A DNA stretch of 64,000 nucleotides, taken from Paenibacillus guangzhouensis. GTDB taxonomy: Bacteria; Bacillota; Bacilli; Paenibacillales; Paenibacillaceae. Shown here piece by piece: positions 10,324-19,208 of this stretch; position 1 is the first letter of the stretch, and each line of letters starts with the position of its first letter. The notes below the pieces were generated by a model. That model was given only the letters and a program-made list of their open reading frames with translations, was not told the DNA's origin and searched no databases. The DNA lies in NCBI RefSeq assembly GCF_009363075.1, contig NZ_CP045293.1, forward strand, positions 2,852,001 through 2,916,000. Reading direction: 5' to 3'. The translations under genes and the position numbers were made by a program.

Positions 10324-11472
10324 ATGAAACCTTCCATCATCATTGCTGGCGGCGGCATTGCAGGTCTAAGCACGGCGATAGCGCTACAGCAACAAGGAAT
10401 ACAAGTCACTGTCTATGATGCGCAAGATCCGAATGTCACCCCCGGCATAGGACTCGGGATTGGAGCGAATGCCATCCAAGCTCTTGATACGCTTCAGCTT
10501 AAAAGCAGTTTCATCGCACGCGGCCAGTCTCTCTCTTCCATACAGTTCATCTCTGCGAGAGGCCGCAAGCTGAATGCTACGAAATTCGCATTACAGGATT
10601 CGAACGAAGCACAATATGTCTCGATCTTGCGCAGCGAGCTGCTAGAGCTGTTGCGAAGTAAGATCGAAGATCCGAGTACGATTATTACCGGTAAGAAATG
10701 CGTTGACGTAGAACAAAACGAGAACAAAGCCATCCTCCGCTTTCAGGACGGTTCAGTCGCTGAGGCTGACGCTGTCATCAGCGCTGATGGTATCCATTCT
10801 CGCATTCGAAGACAACTATTCAAGACTGCCCGGATTCGCCCTGCAGGGTATAGCTGCTGGACAGGCGTAGCGCCTCGAGTGCCTGACGGGTTCGATGGTA
10901 CGTTTGCGACGGAGACATGGGGTCCTGCCGGTCGTGTTGGGATTGTGCCGCTATCCGATCGTAGAGCTTACTGGTTCATTTGTATTAACGATCATATGAA
11001 CAAGCGAACCATTGAGTCGTTAGATGGCTTAATCGATCATTTTAAGGGATATCATACAGCCATCCTCGACATCCTGCGGGCAAGCGATCCAGATCAAATC
11101 TCCTACCAGCCCATCATGGACTTGCAGCCGATGCCTCGATTCACGAAAGGACGAGTTGCACTCATTGGTGATGCCGCACATGCTGCGACACCTAATCTTG
11201 GCCAAGGCGCATGTCAGGCGATTGAAGATGCTGTCATTCTAGCCAAAGAATTAGGACGCCAAGCCACGGTGGAAGGAGCCCTACGGCGTTATGAGCAATT
11301 GCGATTGAAAAGAGTAAATAAAATCACCCGTATCTCCCGAATGCTGGGTGTCGTAGCACAAATTGAAAACGAATTCATTACGTCCGTACGCAATATCGTC
11401 ATGCCGATGCTCCCTGCTTCCTTCAATAACAAACAGCTTGAGTTTATTTATCGTGTGGATTTTAATGATTGA
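10324..11472 (+). CDS. FAD-dependent monooxygenase (salicylate hydroxylase-like)
   Basis: A 382-residue class A flavoprotein monooxygenase. The N-terminal dinucleotide fold IIIAGGGIAGLSTAIAL (about 4-20), the middle DAVISADGIHSRIR (the DG motif region, about 150-163) and the C-terminal FAD-ribityl motif ALIGDAAHAATPNLGQGA (about 279-296) are all present in order. Such enzymes hydroxylate small aromatic or heterocyclic compounds with NAD(P)H and O2; uric acid, salicylate or antibiotics are substrates of relatives. I chose the ATG at 10324, since the in-frame TTG 24 bases earlier has no ribosome binding site; the site at 10324 is itself only moderate. It is a single gene between divergent purT and a two-way terminator. 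Confidence 0.85.
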   Translation: MKPSIIIAGGGIAGLSTAIALQQQGIQVTVYDAQDPNVTPGIGLGIGANAIQALDTLQLKSSFIARGQSLSSIQFISARGRKLNATKFALQDSNEAQYVSILRSELLELLRSKIEDPSTIITGKKCVDVEQNENKAILRFQDGSVAEADAVISADGIHSRIRRQLFKTARIRPAGYSCWTGVAPRVPDGFDGTFATETWGPAGRVGIVPLSDRRAYWFICINDHMNKRTIESLDGLIDHFKGYHTAILDILRASDPDQISYQPIMDLQPMPRFTKGRVALIGDAAHAATPNLGQGACQAIEDAVILAKELGRQATVEGALRRYEQLRLKRVNKITRISRMLGVVAQIENEFITSVRNIVMPMLPASFNNKQLEFIYRVDFND

Positions 11473-11486
11473 TATGTAGGTACATG

Positions 11487-11526
11487 AATAGCCCCCACCG
11501 ATCTCCCGTCGATCAGTAGGGGCCTC
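11487..11526. terminator. Two-way terminator
   Basis: Inverted repeat GCCCCCAC...GTAGGGGC with an inner GATC/GATC pair at 11491-11523, located between the converging monooxygenase and helicase genes. Confidence 0.75.
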
Positions 11527-11540
11527 CTATATCCTCATGT

Positions 11541-14500
11541 CTATAGCATCAAGATTTCACGAATATCCTCTTCCGTTAATGAGGACGCTCCGCCTTCGCC
11601 AGTATGAATGACTTCATCAATGAGATCCTTCTTTTTCTGCTGCAGTTCATACATTTTCTCTTCGACCGTCCCTTGCGTCACAAGCCGGATGACCTGCACA
11701 ACCTTCTTCTGACCCATTCGATGGGCACGGTCCGTCGCTTGCTGCTCGACAGCGGGATTCCACCATAAGTCATACAATATCACCGTATCTGCGCCAGTCA
11801 GATTAAGTCCCGTTCCCCCGGCCTTCAGCGAAATTAAGAAGATATCATGTTCACCGTCATTAAACCGATTGCACATCGTAAGTCGCTCCTCCACCGGTGT
11901 ATCTCCTGCCAAGTAGAAACAGGAGATTCCCATGCACCCTAGCATGTCATGTATCAAATCCAGCATCCCTGTAAACTGGGAGAAAATGAGCATGCGACGT
12001 CCGCTGCTGAGTCCTTCCTCGATCAGATCGAAGAGCTGTTCCATTTTGCTCGATGAGCCTTCATAATCTTCTACAAAAAGCGCGGGATGGCAGCACAGCT
12101 GTCGAAGTCGCGTTAGGCCGGCTAAAATTTTCATCCGATTCTTCTGGAAGCCTTCCTCTTGCATGTCCTCTTTCGTCTGCTTACGCAGCCTCTCCAAGTA
12201 AGCGGTATATAATTTCTTCTGGTCTTCCGATAACGCCGTGACCTGCAACGTCTCAATCTTCTCCGGCAACTCGGCCAGCACATCCCGCTTCATCCGACGC
12301 AGGATAAACGGACGAACCATCCGCGCGACCTGCTCGGTTGCAAGCTCTTGGAACTTCTGCTTCGTACCGAATAACTCCGGAAAAATCGCATCAAAGATCG
12401 ACCATAACTCCTCTAGAGAATTCTCAATCGGTGTACCTGTGAGCGCAAATTTCTGCTGCGCTCGTACTTGACGTACGGTCTTAGACGTTAATGACGCATG
12501 ATTCTTGATCGCTTGAGCTTCATCAAGGAAGAGTGCTCCGAATGTATGCTGCTCGTAATGATCAATATCGCGCCGCAAGAGCGGATACGACGTAATAAGT
12601 ACATCCGGGCGCCGGCCGCCATGCTCAATCAATTTACTGTGCAGCGCACCAATCTGTGCTGCTCGCTCGTCCTTCTCACCTACAACAACGGAGACGCGCA
12701 AGCTCGGTGCGAACTTGTGGCATTCCCGCTCCCAGTTATAGACAAGCGATGCGGGCGCTACAATTAATATCGGTTTCCGTGTAGCAACCTCCCGTTCTTG
12801 TTCCGATAACATGAATGTGATGCTCTGGAGCGTTTTCCCAAGCCCCATATCATCCGCGAGGATGCCTCCAAATTGATACCTTGCCAACGTCTTCATCCAG
12901 TGGAATCCAACCTGCTGATAATCGCGAAGAGTCGCAGCGAGCCCGGATGGCATTTCACATTCCAATCTCTCCGGATGTCTTAACTGATCTAAAAACGATC
13001 GGAATTCATTCCCGAATCGAATCCCTTGATACGCTTCTTCATCGATCAGCTGCAGCCCGCGTAAGACCGGCATCGCGATTTGGGGTCCGCGAACTTCGGT
13101 TGCGGTAACCCCTAACTGATCAAGTAACCGCCCCACTTCATGGAATGCCTCTTGATCCAAATTCACGAACGTCCCCTTACGAAGACGGTAATATTTCTTC
13201 TTCTCGATAATCGCTTGCACCAATAGCTGGATTTCCGCTCGATCTACATCCTCCATCTGGAAACCGACTTCAAGCCATGAGCCTTCGCCTTTTATACTCA
13301 CGGTAGTCCTCGGTCCAGACGTTGAACGACTAGGTGTATACATGACCTCCTGTACCGCGGTTGTCGCATAGATTTCACTATACCGTTCAAGCTCTGGAAG
13401 TACGTGATACAAGAAGTTATAGGTATCTTCCTCGTGTTCGAACAGATATCCTTGCCGATACGATTTCGCCGGGATACTCTCGATTAAAGCCGTAATGAGA
13501 CGCTCCTTGTCCGAATCGCGAATGCATAGGATGTCCGCATTCAAGGCAGACTTCGGTTCGCCGGTCTTTTGTTCGAAGATTTGGCTGCCATATACGAATT
13601 CCGCGCGCACGAGTAGATTGTCTTCTGCGCTGCGGTCCAAGTAAATTTTAGCTTGCAGCGGAAGGAATTGAAGCTTGTCCTTCATGCCCTCCTCAACCTG
13701 AACCGTGCCCAGATGATCCAGAAATGGCAGTACACGCTCCATGAAAGAACTCATCTGGTCTCTCATGATGAGAACGGAAGATTCCTTCTGCATGATTTGT
13801 TGTAAGCTTGCAAGCTGCCGAGCATCACGCTCGCTTAAGGCATACCATACGTCATCTAGGACCGCATACCCATACGAATCGAGCAGCAGAAGCCGTTCAA
13901 ATCCAATCGCACTTAAGCGATATCCTTGATCAGCCCCTTGAATGATAAACCTGATCGGCAGTCGATTACCTTGCGGCGCAACGCTGAGCTGACCTCGTAT
14001 CACGTGATTTTCCTGATAGACCGCACCGATCTCAACGAGTCTCGGCAGTAGTTTCGACCAATACTGCGGCGGAATCATGAGCTCCCGATCCGTATCATAC
14101 GATGTCATCGTGGGTGCAATACCCCAACTGTCTCGATATAATCGCTCATACTGTTCAATCTCCATTAAGCGTTGAAGGACAGCCTGAAAATGTTCATCAA
14201 ACGCGTATTGTGTTGGATCGTACGTGAACAGACGCGTAAATGCCATGGATTGCCCTTCGCGAACATGCCGCAGAAAATCCCCGATGTCTTGCACGTTATA
14301 CAGCTTCTTCGGTCCGATCCGCATCTGGATCGTAATAATCGATGGCCTTAGCGGATCCGTAATCGCGTGACAGATCAATTCAACCTGGAGGTTCTCACGT
14401 GGCTTCGCGTGGGGGTTCTCCCATGCTTGTTCATCAAACAAGGTTAGAAATTGATTCGTTAACAGACGCTGAGCTTCATGCTCCCTCTTCTGAGTGAGCA

Positions 14501-14852
14501 TTCTCTGTGACGCTGCAGACTTGCGATGTTGTTCCTTTTCTGGCTCTTCATTTCTCGCACCCTGCTCATAAACCATGACGTTGTATAATACCGCCGCAAT
14601 ATGCTGGCAGTTCGAATAATACTTCTGAAATGCTGCGCATTCGCATGTCGCCTCAAGATCACCGAAAGGGTCCAGCATCATTCGCACATGATATTTCTTT
14701 TTGCCTGAGACAACGGCATCATAGGTCATCTGGTCGGCATCGAAGGTAAGCTGCAGGACATGCCCCGCTTCGTATTCTTCGTGGCCCTTCTTCGCAGACG
14801 CTGGTCCGCATAACTCCATAATTCGTTCATTCGTCATCTTTGTTCGATTCAT
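11541..14852 (-). CDS. SWIM zinc-finger SNF2-family helicase
   Basis: A 1103-residue DNA-dependent ATPase of the RapA/YwqA type. The N-terminus has a SWIM zinc finger with a C-x-C...C-x-H arrangement (CECAAFQKYYSNCQH, about residues 74-88). A long central region of the bacterial SNF2-associated type follows. The helicase core has motif I DDMGLGKT (about 664), a DEAQ box (about 779), TGTPIENSLEELWSIFD, and the C-terminal helicase half with QATDRAHRMGQ (motif VI, near residue 1045). Relatives remodel protein-DNA complexes or act in DNA repair or transcription; the exact role is not known. It is a single-gene unit preceded by the MATE gene on the same strand, which ends 60 bases upstream. Confidence 0.93.
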   Translation of the reverse strand: MNRTKMTNERIMELCGPASAKKGHEEYEAGHVLQLTFDADQMTYDAVVSGKKKYHVRMMLDPFGDLEATCECAAFQKYYSNCQHIAAVLYNVMVYEQGARNEEPEKEQHRKSAASQRMLTQKREHEAQRLLTNQFLTLFDEQAWENPHAKPRENLQVELICHAITDPLRPSIITIQMRIGPKKLYNVQDIGDFLRHVREGQSMAFTRLFTYDPTQYAFDEHFQAVLQRLMEIEQYERLYRDSWGIAPTMTSYDTDRELMIPPQYWSKLLPRLVEIGAVYQENHVIRGQLSVAPQGNRLPIRFIIQGADQGYRLSAIGFERLLLLDSYGYAVLDDVWYALSERDARQLASLQQIMQKESSVLIMRDQMSSFMERVLPFLDHLGTVQVEEGMKDKLQFLPLQAKIYLDRSAEDNLLVRAEFVYGSQIFEQKTGEPKSALNADILCIRDSDKERLITALIESIPAKSYRQGYLFEHEEDTYNFLYHVLPELERYSEIYATTAVQEVMYTPSRSTSGPRTTVSIKGEGSWLEVGFQMEDVDRAEIQLLVQAIIEKKKYYRLRKGTFVNLDQEAFHEVGRLLDQLGVTATEVRGPQIAMPVLRGLQLIDEEAYQGIRFGNEFRSFLDQLRHPERLECEMPSGLAATLRDYQQVGFHWMKTLARYQFGGILADDMGLGKTLQSITFMLSEQEREVATRKPILIVAPASLVYNWERECHKFAPSLRVSVVVGEKDERAAQIGALHSKLIEHGGRRPDVLITSYPLLRRDIDHYEQHTFGALFLDEAQAIKNHASLTSKTVRQVRAQQKFALTGTPIENSLEELWSIFDAIFPELFGTKQKFQELATEQVARMVRPFILRRMKRDVLAELPEKIETLQVTALSEDQKKLYTAYLERLRKQTKEDMQEEGFQKNRMKILAGLTRLRQLCCHPALFVEDYEGSSSKMEQLFDLIEEGLSSGRRMLIFSQFTGMLDLIHDMLGCMGISCFYLAGDTPVEERLTMCNRFNDGEHDIFLISLKAGGTGLNLTGADTVILYDLWWNPAVEQQATDRAHRMGQKKVVQVIRLVTQGTVEEKMYELQQKKKDLIDEVIHTGEGGASSLTEEDIREILML

Positions 14853-14915
14853 TGATCATCCGTACCTCGCATGAATAAAATTTGCATGTCTCTTATTCTA
14901 TCATCTGCGCAGGTC

Positions 14916-16289
14916 TTATAACACTTCCGATTGAATGCATGTCTTAATCGAAACTGGCTCTAGACGCTCGGCGTACCGTAGTTTCTTCTGCCCTTTCCAG
15001 CGGAACCATACGAGAATTCCCCGCAAATACTCATCTGCGATCATGCAGCAATAGATTCCGATCAGTCCCCATCCCAGATGGATGCCAAGCGCGTAAGATA
15101 GCCCTGTTGCAATGGACCACATGGAGAGAATCGCAATCGTCATCGTATACCTCGAATCTCCTACGGCATTCAATGAGTTCCCTAGCGCCATATTCATCAT
15201 TTTTCCTGGTTGCAAGATCAAGTTCAACCCAAGCAATGACGCACCGAGGGCAATGATTTCAGGATTGGTCGTGAAAAATCCAAGAAATTGACGCCCGAAC
15301 AAATAGATGATGAACGCATTGACCGTGACGAGCACAAGTCCAATGCCTAACGCCCGATAAGCGCTCCGGTAAGCCAGATCCGTGCGTTTCCCGCCGAATA
15401 GATGGGCAACTTGAATCTGTACAGCCATGGCGACGGATGAACCAAGCAAGAAGCAGAAGGATTCTAGCGTATTCATATAGGTACGCGCCGCCATTTCCTT
15501 GGATCCCAGCATCGAAATAAAGGTAAAAATAATAAGCTGCGAGAACACCCAACTTGCCATATTCACCCCGAGCGGCCAAGCAATCCGCATAACATCCTTG
15601 AATAACTTCGCATCGAAGGTCCATAAATCCCGCCAAGTGACCCGCCGTTCAAACGTGTTCAGGAACATGCCCATCAGCATAATCGTCCCAAGTACCCGGC
15701 TGAGCAAGGTAGAGATCGCAACCCCGGTTAATCCCCACTGCGGGAACCCGAAGGCGCCGAATATAAACGCATAGTTAAAAAAGATATGCACGACATTCAT
15801 CCCAATGGCGATAAACATCGGACCTTTCGTATTGCCCGTACTCCGAATGACGGTGCTAAGCGTGGACATAATCGCCGTAAGCACCATCCCACCGCCGACG
15901 ATGGCAATATAGATTTTCCCGAGCGGAAGCAGCGGTTCAGGCATTTGGAGCATTCGAGCGATCGGCACAGGGAACAAAATAAGCAACAGACTTAACAGCA
16001 GCCCGATCGCTGTCCCGACGTTCAACGCCATCATCCCGATCGTTCGTGCATGCTCCTGCTGCCTTGAACCCATTTTCTGCGCGATCAGGATCCCCGCACC
16101 GCTCGCAACCGTCGTAAACAGGATCATTAACGCATTAAATAATTGGTTCGAGAAGCCCACGACGGCCACCGCATCATCCGAAATGCGGCTCACCATTAAC
16201 GTGTCTGCCGTACCCAGTAGAAACTGCAAAAAGACTTCAATGAATATGGGCCACGCCAGCACCCATAATGTAAATTTCTTATCATCCAT
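14916..16289 (-). CDS. MATE-family multidrug efflux protein
   Basis: An integral membrane antiporter with about 12 hydrophobic segments in two similar halves, as in the MATE/NorM family. The first segment LWVLAWPIFIEVFLQFLLG and the repeated GxADTLMVSR-type motif near it are typical. Such proteins export cationic drugs or metabolites in exchange for Na+ or H+. The start is uncertain: the ATG at 16289 gives the expected length (457 residues) but the AGGAGG site lies 14 bases upstream; a GTG at 16325 has no site. It is divergent from an AraC-type regulator gene only 147 bases away, which is a common arrangement for local control, but this link is inference. Confidence 0.9.
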   Translation of the reverse strand: MDDKKFTLWVLAWPIFIEVFLQFLLGTADTLMVSRISDDAVAVVGFSNQLFNALMILFTTVASGAGILIAQKMGSRQQEHARTIGMMALNVGTAIGLLLSLLLILFPVPIARMLQMPEPLLPLGKIYIAIVGGGMVLTAIMSTLSTVIRSTGNTKGPMFIAIGMNVVHIFFNYAFIFGAFGFPQWGLTGVAISTLLSRVLGTIMLMGMFLNTFERRVTWRDLWTFDAKLFKDVMRIAWPLGVNMASWVFSQLIIFTFISMLGSKEMAARTYMNTLESFCFLLGSSVAMAVQIQVAHLFGGKRTDLAYRSAYRALGIGLVLVTVNAFIIYLFGRQFLGFFTTNPEIIALGASLLGLNLILQPGKMMNMALGNSLNAVGDSRYTMTIAILSMWSIATGLSYALGIHLGWGLIGIYCCMIADEYLRGILVWFRWKGQKKLRYAERLEPVSIKTCIQSEVL

Positions 16290-16436
16290 ATCGATAATAC
16301 AAACCTCCTGATGTTCAACTCGCACATGATAGATCGACTAAATTATAAATGCTATACTGAGAATTGAATATTAAGATACCAACCGATATTTATAAAATTC
16401 AAACCTTGCAATCTCTCAGAAGGGGAACGAACGCCC

Positions 16437-17306
16437 ATGCTAAAATTTACTGCCCCGCCGCTTCCGCATTACATCACGAGCGGGCCCCATACGCTGCTCA
16501 AAGGTCAAAAACACCCCAACCGTTCGAATATTCAAGTCTTTGATCTCCTTGTGATGAAGAAGGGTTGCCTGTATATGGGCGAGGAGCAAGAGACATTTGA
16601 GGTGCGTCAGGATCATGCCCTCATTCTGCTGCCGGACCGCTATCATTACGCAACCGCTTCGTGTGACGAAGACACCGATTATTACTGGTTGCATTTCCAG
16701 ACTGACGGTCCTTGGTCGTTCCTACCGCAGCATCACATGAACCCTGTTACCGACGATATTTCGAAAAAACCGGTATCCAAATTTCTAACCCGTACTTTTG
16801 ACTTATATCTGCCGCAATTCACCTGCCTTGAACAACCGAGTAAAGTTTTCAGCATTATCGAGCAACTGAATGCCTTGGAGCAGGGACTTGATTCTCAGCA
16901 GGTACGTTGGCAGCAGCAGGTTGTATTTCAAGAATTGCTGCAGCTGCTCTACGCTTCGATGAAGGCACAGGGTGGCAATACGTCGACACACTGTGCCGAG
17001 CTTGCAACTGCTTATCTCCGGCAGCATTTTCGGGAGGAGATCACAGCTGCAAGGCTCGGTGAGGAGACCAATTTCCACCCCGTCTACATCGCTCGCTGTA
17101 TGCACCGTCAATACGGCTGCTCACCCATGGAGTACCTGCAGCGTTATCGCATTGAGCAATCCAAGCTGCAATTGCTGCAGACCGATGATTCCATTGCGAG
17201 AATCGCGGAAGAAGTCGGCTTCAACCAAGGGGCTTATTTCACTTCCTGCTTCACGAAGCTGGAAGGGATCTCGCCGAGTAAATACCGGCAGCGGTTCCGA
17301 TCCTAG
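16437..17306 (+). CDS. AraC-family transcriptional regulator
   Basis: A 289-residue regulator. The N-terminal half (about 10-150) is a cupin-like AraC ligand-binding domain with the LLPDRYHYATA and DTDYYWLHFQT segments of sugar-responsive members. The C-terminal 100 residues hold two helix-turn-helix motifs; the second contains DSIARIAEEVGFNQGAYFTS and the family signature ...GISPSKYRQRF at the end. It is divergent from the MATE exporter gene and may control it, but the sensor domain resembles carbohydrate-type regulators more than drug-type ones, so the target could be elsewhere. It ends at a strong hairpin shared with the ABC exporter genes. Confidence 0.9.
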   Translation: MLKFTAPPLPHYITSGPHTLLKGQKHPNRSNIQVFDLLVMKKGCLYMGEEQETFEVRQDHALILLPDRYHYATASCDEDTDYYWLHFQTDGPWSFLPQHHMNPVTDDISKKPVSKFLTRTFDLYLPQFTCLEQPSKVFSIIEQLNALEQGLDSQQVRWQQQVVFQELLQLLYASMKAQGGNTSTHCAELATAYLRQHFREEITAARLGEETNFHPVYIARCMHRQYGCSPMEYLQRYRIEQSKLQLLQTDDSIARIAEEVGFNQGAYFTSCFTKLEGISPSKYRQRFRS

Positions 17307-17321
17307 GCATCGCACGACAAA

Positions 17322-17360
17322 AAAACGCTTACCGCCCTAGGATGGGCGGTAAGCGTCTCA
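17322..17360. terminator. Two-way terminator (13-base perfect stem)
   Basis: Perfect stem ACGCTTACCGCCC / GGGCGGTAAGCGT at 17325-17356 with a 6-base loop and an A-run on the left side. It separates the rightward AraC gene from the leftward ABC exporter. Confidence 0.88.
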
Positions 17361-17375
17361 GAAACCCGTATGATG

Positions 17376-19208
17376 CTATAAGAAGCGATATTGCGCTTCA
17401 ATCAATCCGAAGTAGGTCCCCCGCTGCGTCATTAACGATTCATGAGTACCTTGCTCCTGGATTCTACCATGATCCAGCACGACGATATGATCCGCGTGAC
17501 GAATCGTCGAGAGCCGATGCGCGATGATGAAGGAAGTCCGGCCTTGCAGCAGCGTCTTCAGCGCTTCTTGGATCTTCACTTCTGTCTCGGTATCGATACT
17601 TGCCGTTGCTTCATCCAGAATGAGGATACGTGGGTTCGCAAGCAAAGCGCGTGCGAATGACAAAAGTTGCCGTTGTCCCATCGAAAGAACATTCCCGCGT
17701 TCTTCAACCTGCGTATCATAGCCATCCGGCATGTTCGTAATGAATTCATGCGCGTTGACCGCTTTTGCAGCTGCTTCAACCTCTTCATCCGTTGCATCTA
17801 ATCGACCGAATCGAATGTTATCGCGAATCGAACCCGAGAAGATGAACGTATCCTGCATCACGATCCCGATCTGCGATCGCAAGCTCTCGATCGTCACCTC
17901 ACGGATATCGACGCCGTCGATGAGAATCTGCCCCTCTACCGGATCATAGAACCGACTTAATAGGTTGATGATCGTACTTTTCCCCGAACCCGTATGACCG
18001 ACGAGCGCGATCGATTGTCCGGCCTTCACATCAAGCGAGATCCCTTTGAGCGCATGGCGGCCTTTCTCATATTCGAATACGATATTCTTGAAATTCACGT
18101 CGCCGCGAATTGGCGGCAATTCCTTCGCATGCTTGTCTTCCGCCACGTTCGGCACTTCATCGAGGTATTCGAAGATACGCTCCGAGGAAGCCATCGCCAC
18201 GAGCAGCTGCGAATACAACTGTCCAAGTCGATTGATTGGATCCCAGAAGTTCCCGACGTAGTTCGCAAATGCGACGAGCAAACCTACTGTCAGAGCGCCC
18301 GATTGAAGAAGATGTGCGCCGTACCAGAACAAGATAAATGTCCCAATGGCTCCCGTAATTTCAATCACGGGTCCGAACGTCTGGTTCATCATTGAAGCAT
18401 GGTCCCATGATTTACGGTTCACGGTATTCATATCGTTGAAGAAGCTGATATTCTCCTTCTCTTGGGTGTACGCTTGCGTTACACGAATCCCTTGGATCGC
18501 TTCGTTCAAGTGCGAGTTAATACGAGACTGCTTCACACGCACATCCTGCCACGCGATACGGATTTTCTTCCGCAGCTTTGTCGAGACGATGAACATGATC
18601 GGTACGGTAATCATTACCGCGATCGCGAGCTTCCAGTTCAAGAACAACAGGATCACGATAATCCCCGCGAGCTGGACGCAATCGATCATCGCGTTGACAA
18701 CCCCGTTCGTGAACAAATCTTGCAACGAGTTCACGTCATTCGTGATCCGAACGAGCACGGAACCTGCTGGTCTTGTGTCGTAGAAACGGAATGATAATTT
18801 CTGAATATGCTTGAACAATGCGGTACGTAAATCATAAATAACACGTTGACCGATAATGTTCGTAAATTTAATGCGGTACGTATTTGCTGCCCACTGGATA
18901 ATATAGAGCACGAGTACAACACCCGTATACGTATAGAGTAATGAGTAGCTTGGATTGCCGACTTTTGGCGCAATCGCCCTATCAATCGCTAGACTGATCA
19001 AGAGCGGTACCGCAAGCCGTGTAATCGTACCAAGAATCATCATGACGATAATGACTGGGAGCATTTGCTTCGCATACGGTTTCATAAAAGCAAATAATCT
19101 TGTGAATTGCGCCCAGTTAAATGACTTCTCAATCTGATCGTCATCTTGATAGATGAACCGCTGATTCACACCGCGTTTGGCTTGTGCTTTCTCCGCCTGT
19201 GCACTCAT
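17376..19208 (-). CDS. Heterodimeric ABC exporter, subunit with canonical Walker B
   Basis: A 610-residue half-transporter: six membrane segments (about 40-330) followed by an ATPase domain. Walker A is GHTGSGKST, Walker B is ILILDEATASID with the catalytic Glu, and the H-loop is IIAHRLSTIRH. The signature is degenerate, LSMGQ instead of LSGGQ. This fits the second member of BmrC/BmrD (YheI/YheH)-type exporters, in which only one of the two ATP sites hydrolyses. The ATG overlaps the stop of the partner gene by 4 bases (ATGA), giving tight coupling. Relatives export drugs or lipids; the natural substrate is unknown. Confidence 0.93.
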   Translation of the reverse strand: MSAQAEKAQAKRGVNQRFIYQDDDQIEKSFNWAQFTRLFAFMKPYAKQMLPVIIVMMILGTITRLAVPLLISLAIDRAIAPKVGNPSYSLLYTYTGVVLVLYIIQWAANTYRIKFTNIIGQRVIYDLRTALFKHIQKLSFRFYDTRPAGSVLVRITNDVNSLQDLFTNGVVNAMIDCVQLAGIIVILLFLNWKLAIAVMITVPIMFIVSTKLRKKIRIAWQDVRVKQSRINSHLNEAIQGIRVTQAYTQEKENISFFNDMNTVNRKSWDHASMMNQTFGPVIEITGAIGTFILFWYGAHLLQSGALTVGLLVAFANYVGNFWDPINRLGQLYSQLLVAMASSERIFEYLDEVPNVAEDKHAKELPPIRGDVNFKNIVFEYEKGRHALKGISLDVKAGQSIALVGHTGSGKSTIINLLSRFYDPVEGQILIDGVDIREVTIESLRSQIGIVMQDTFIFSGSIRDNIRFGRLDATDEEVEAAAKAVNAHEFITNMPDGYDTQVEERGNVLSMGQRQLLSFARALLANPRILILDEATASIDTETEVKIQEALKTLLQGRTSFIIAHRLSTIRHADHIVVLDHGRIQEQGTHESLMTQRGTYFGLIEAQYRFL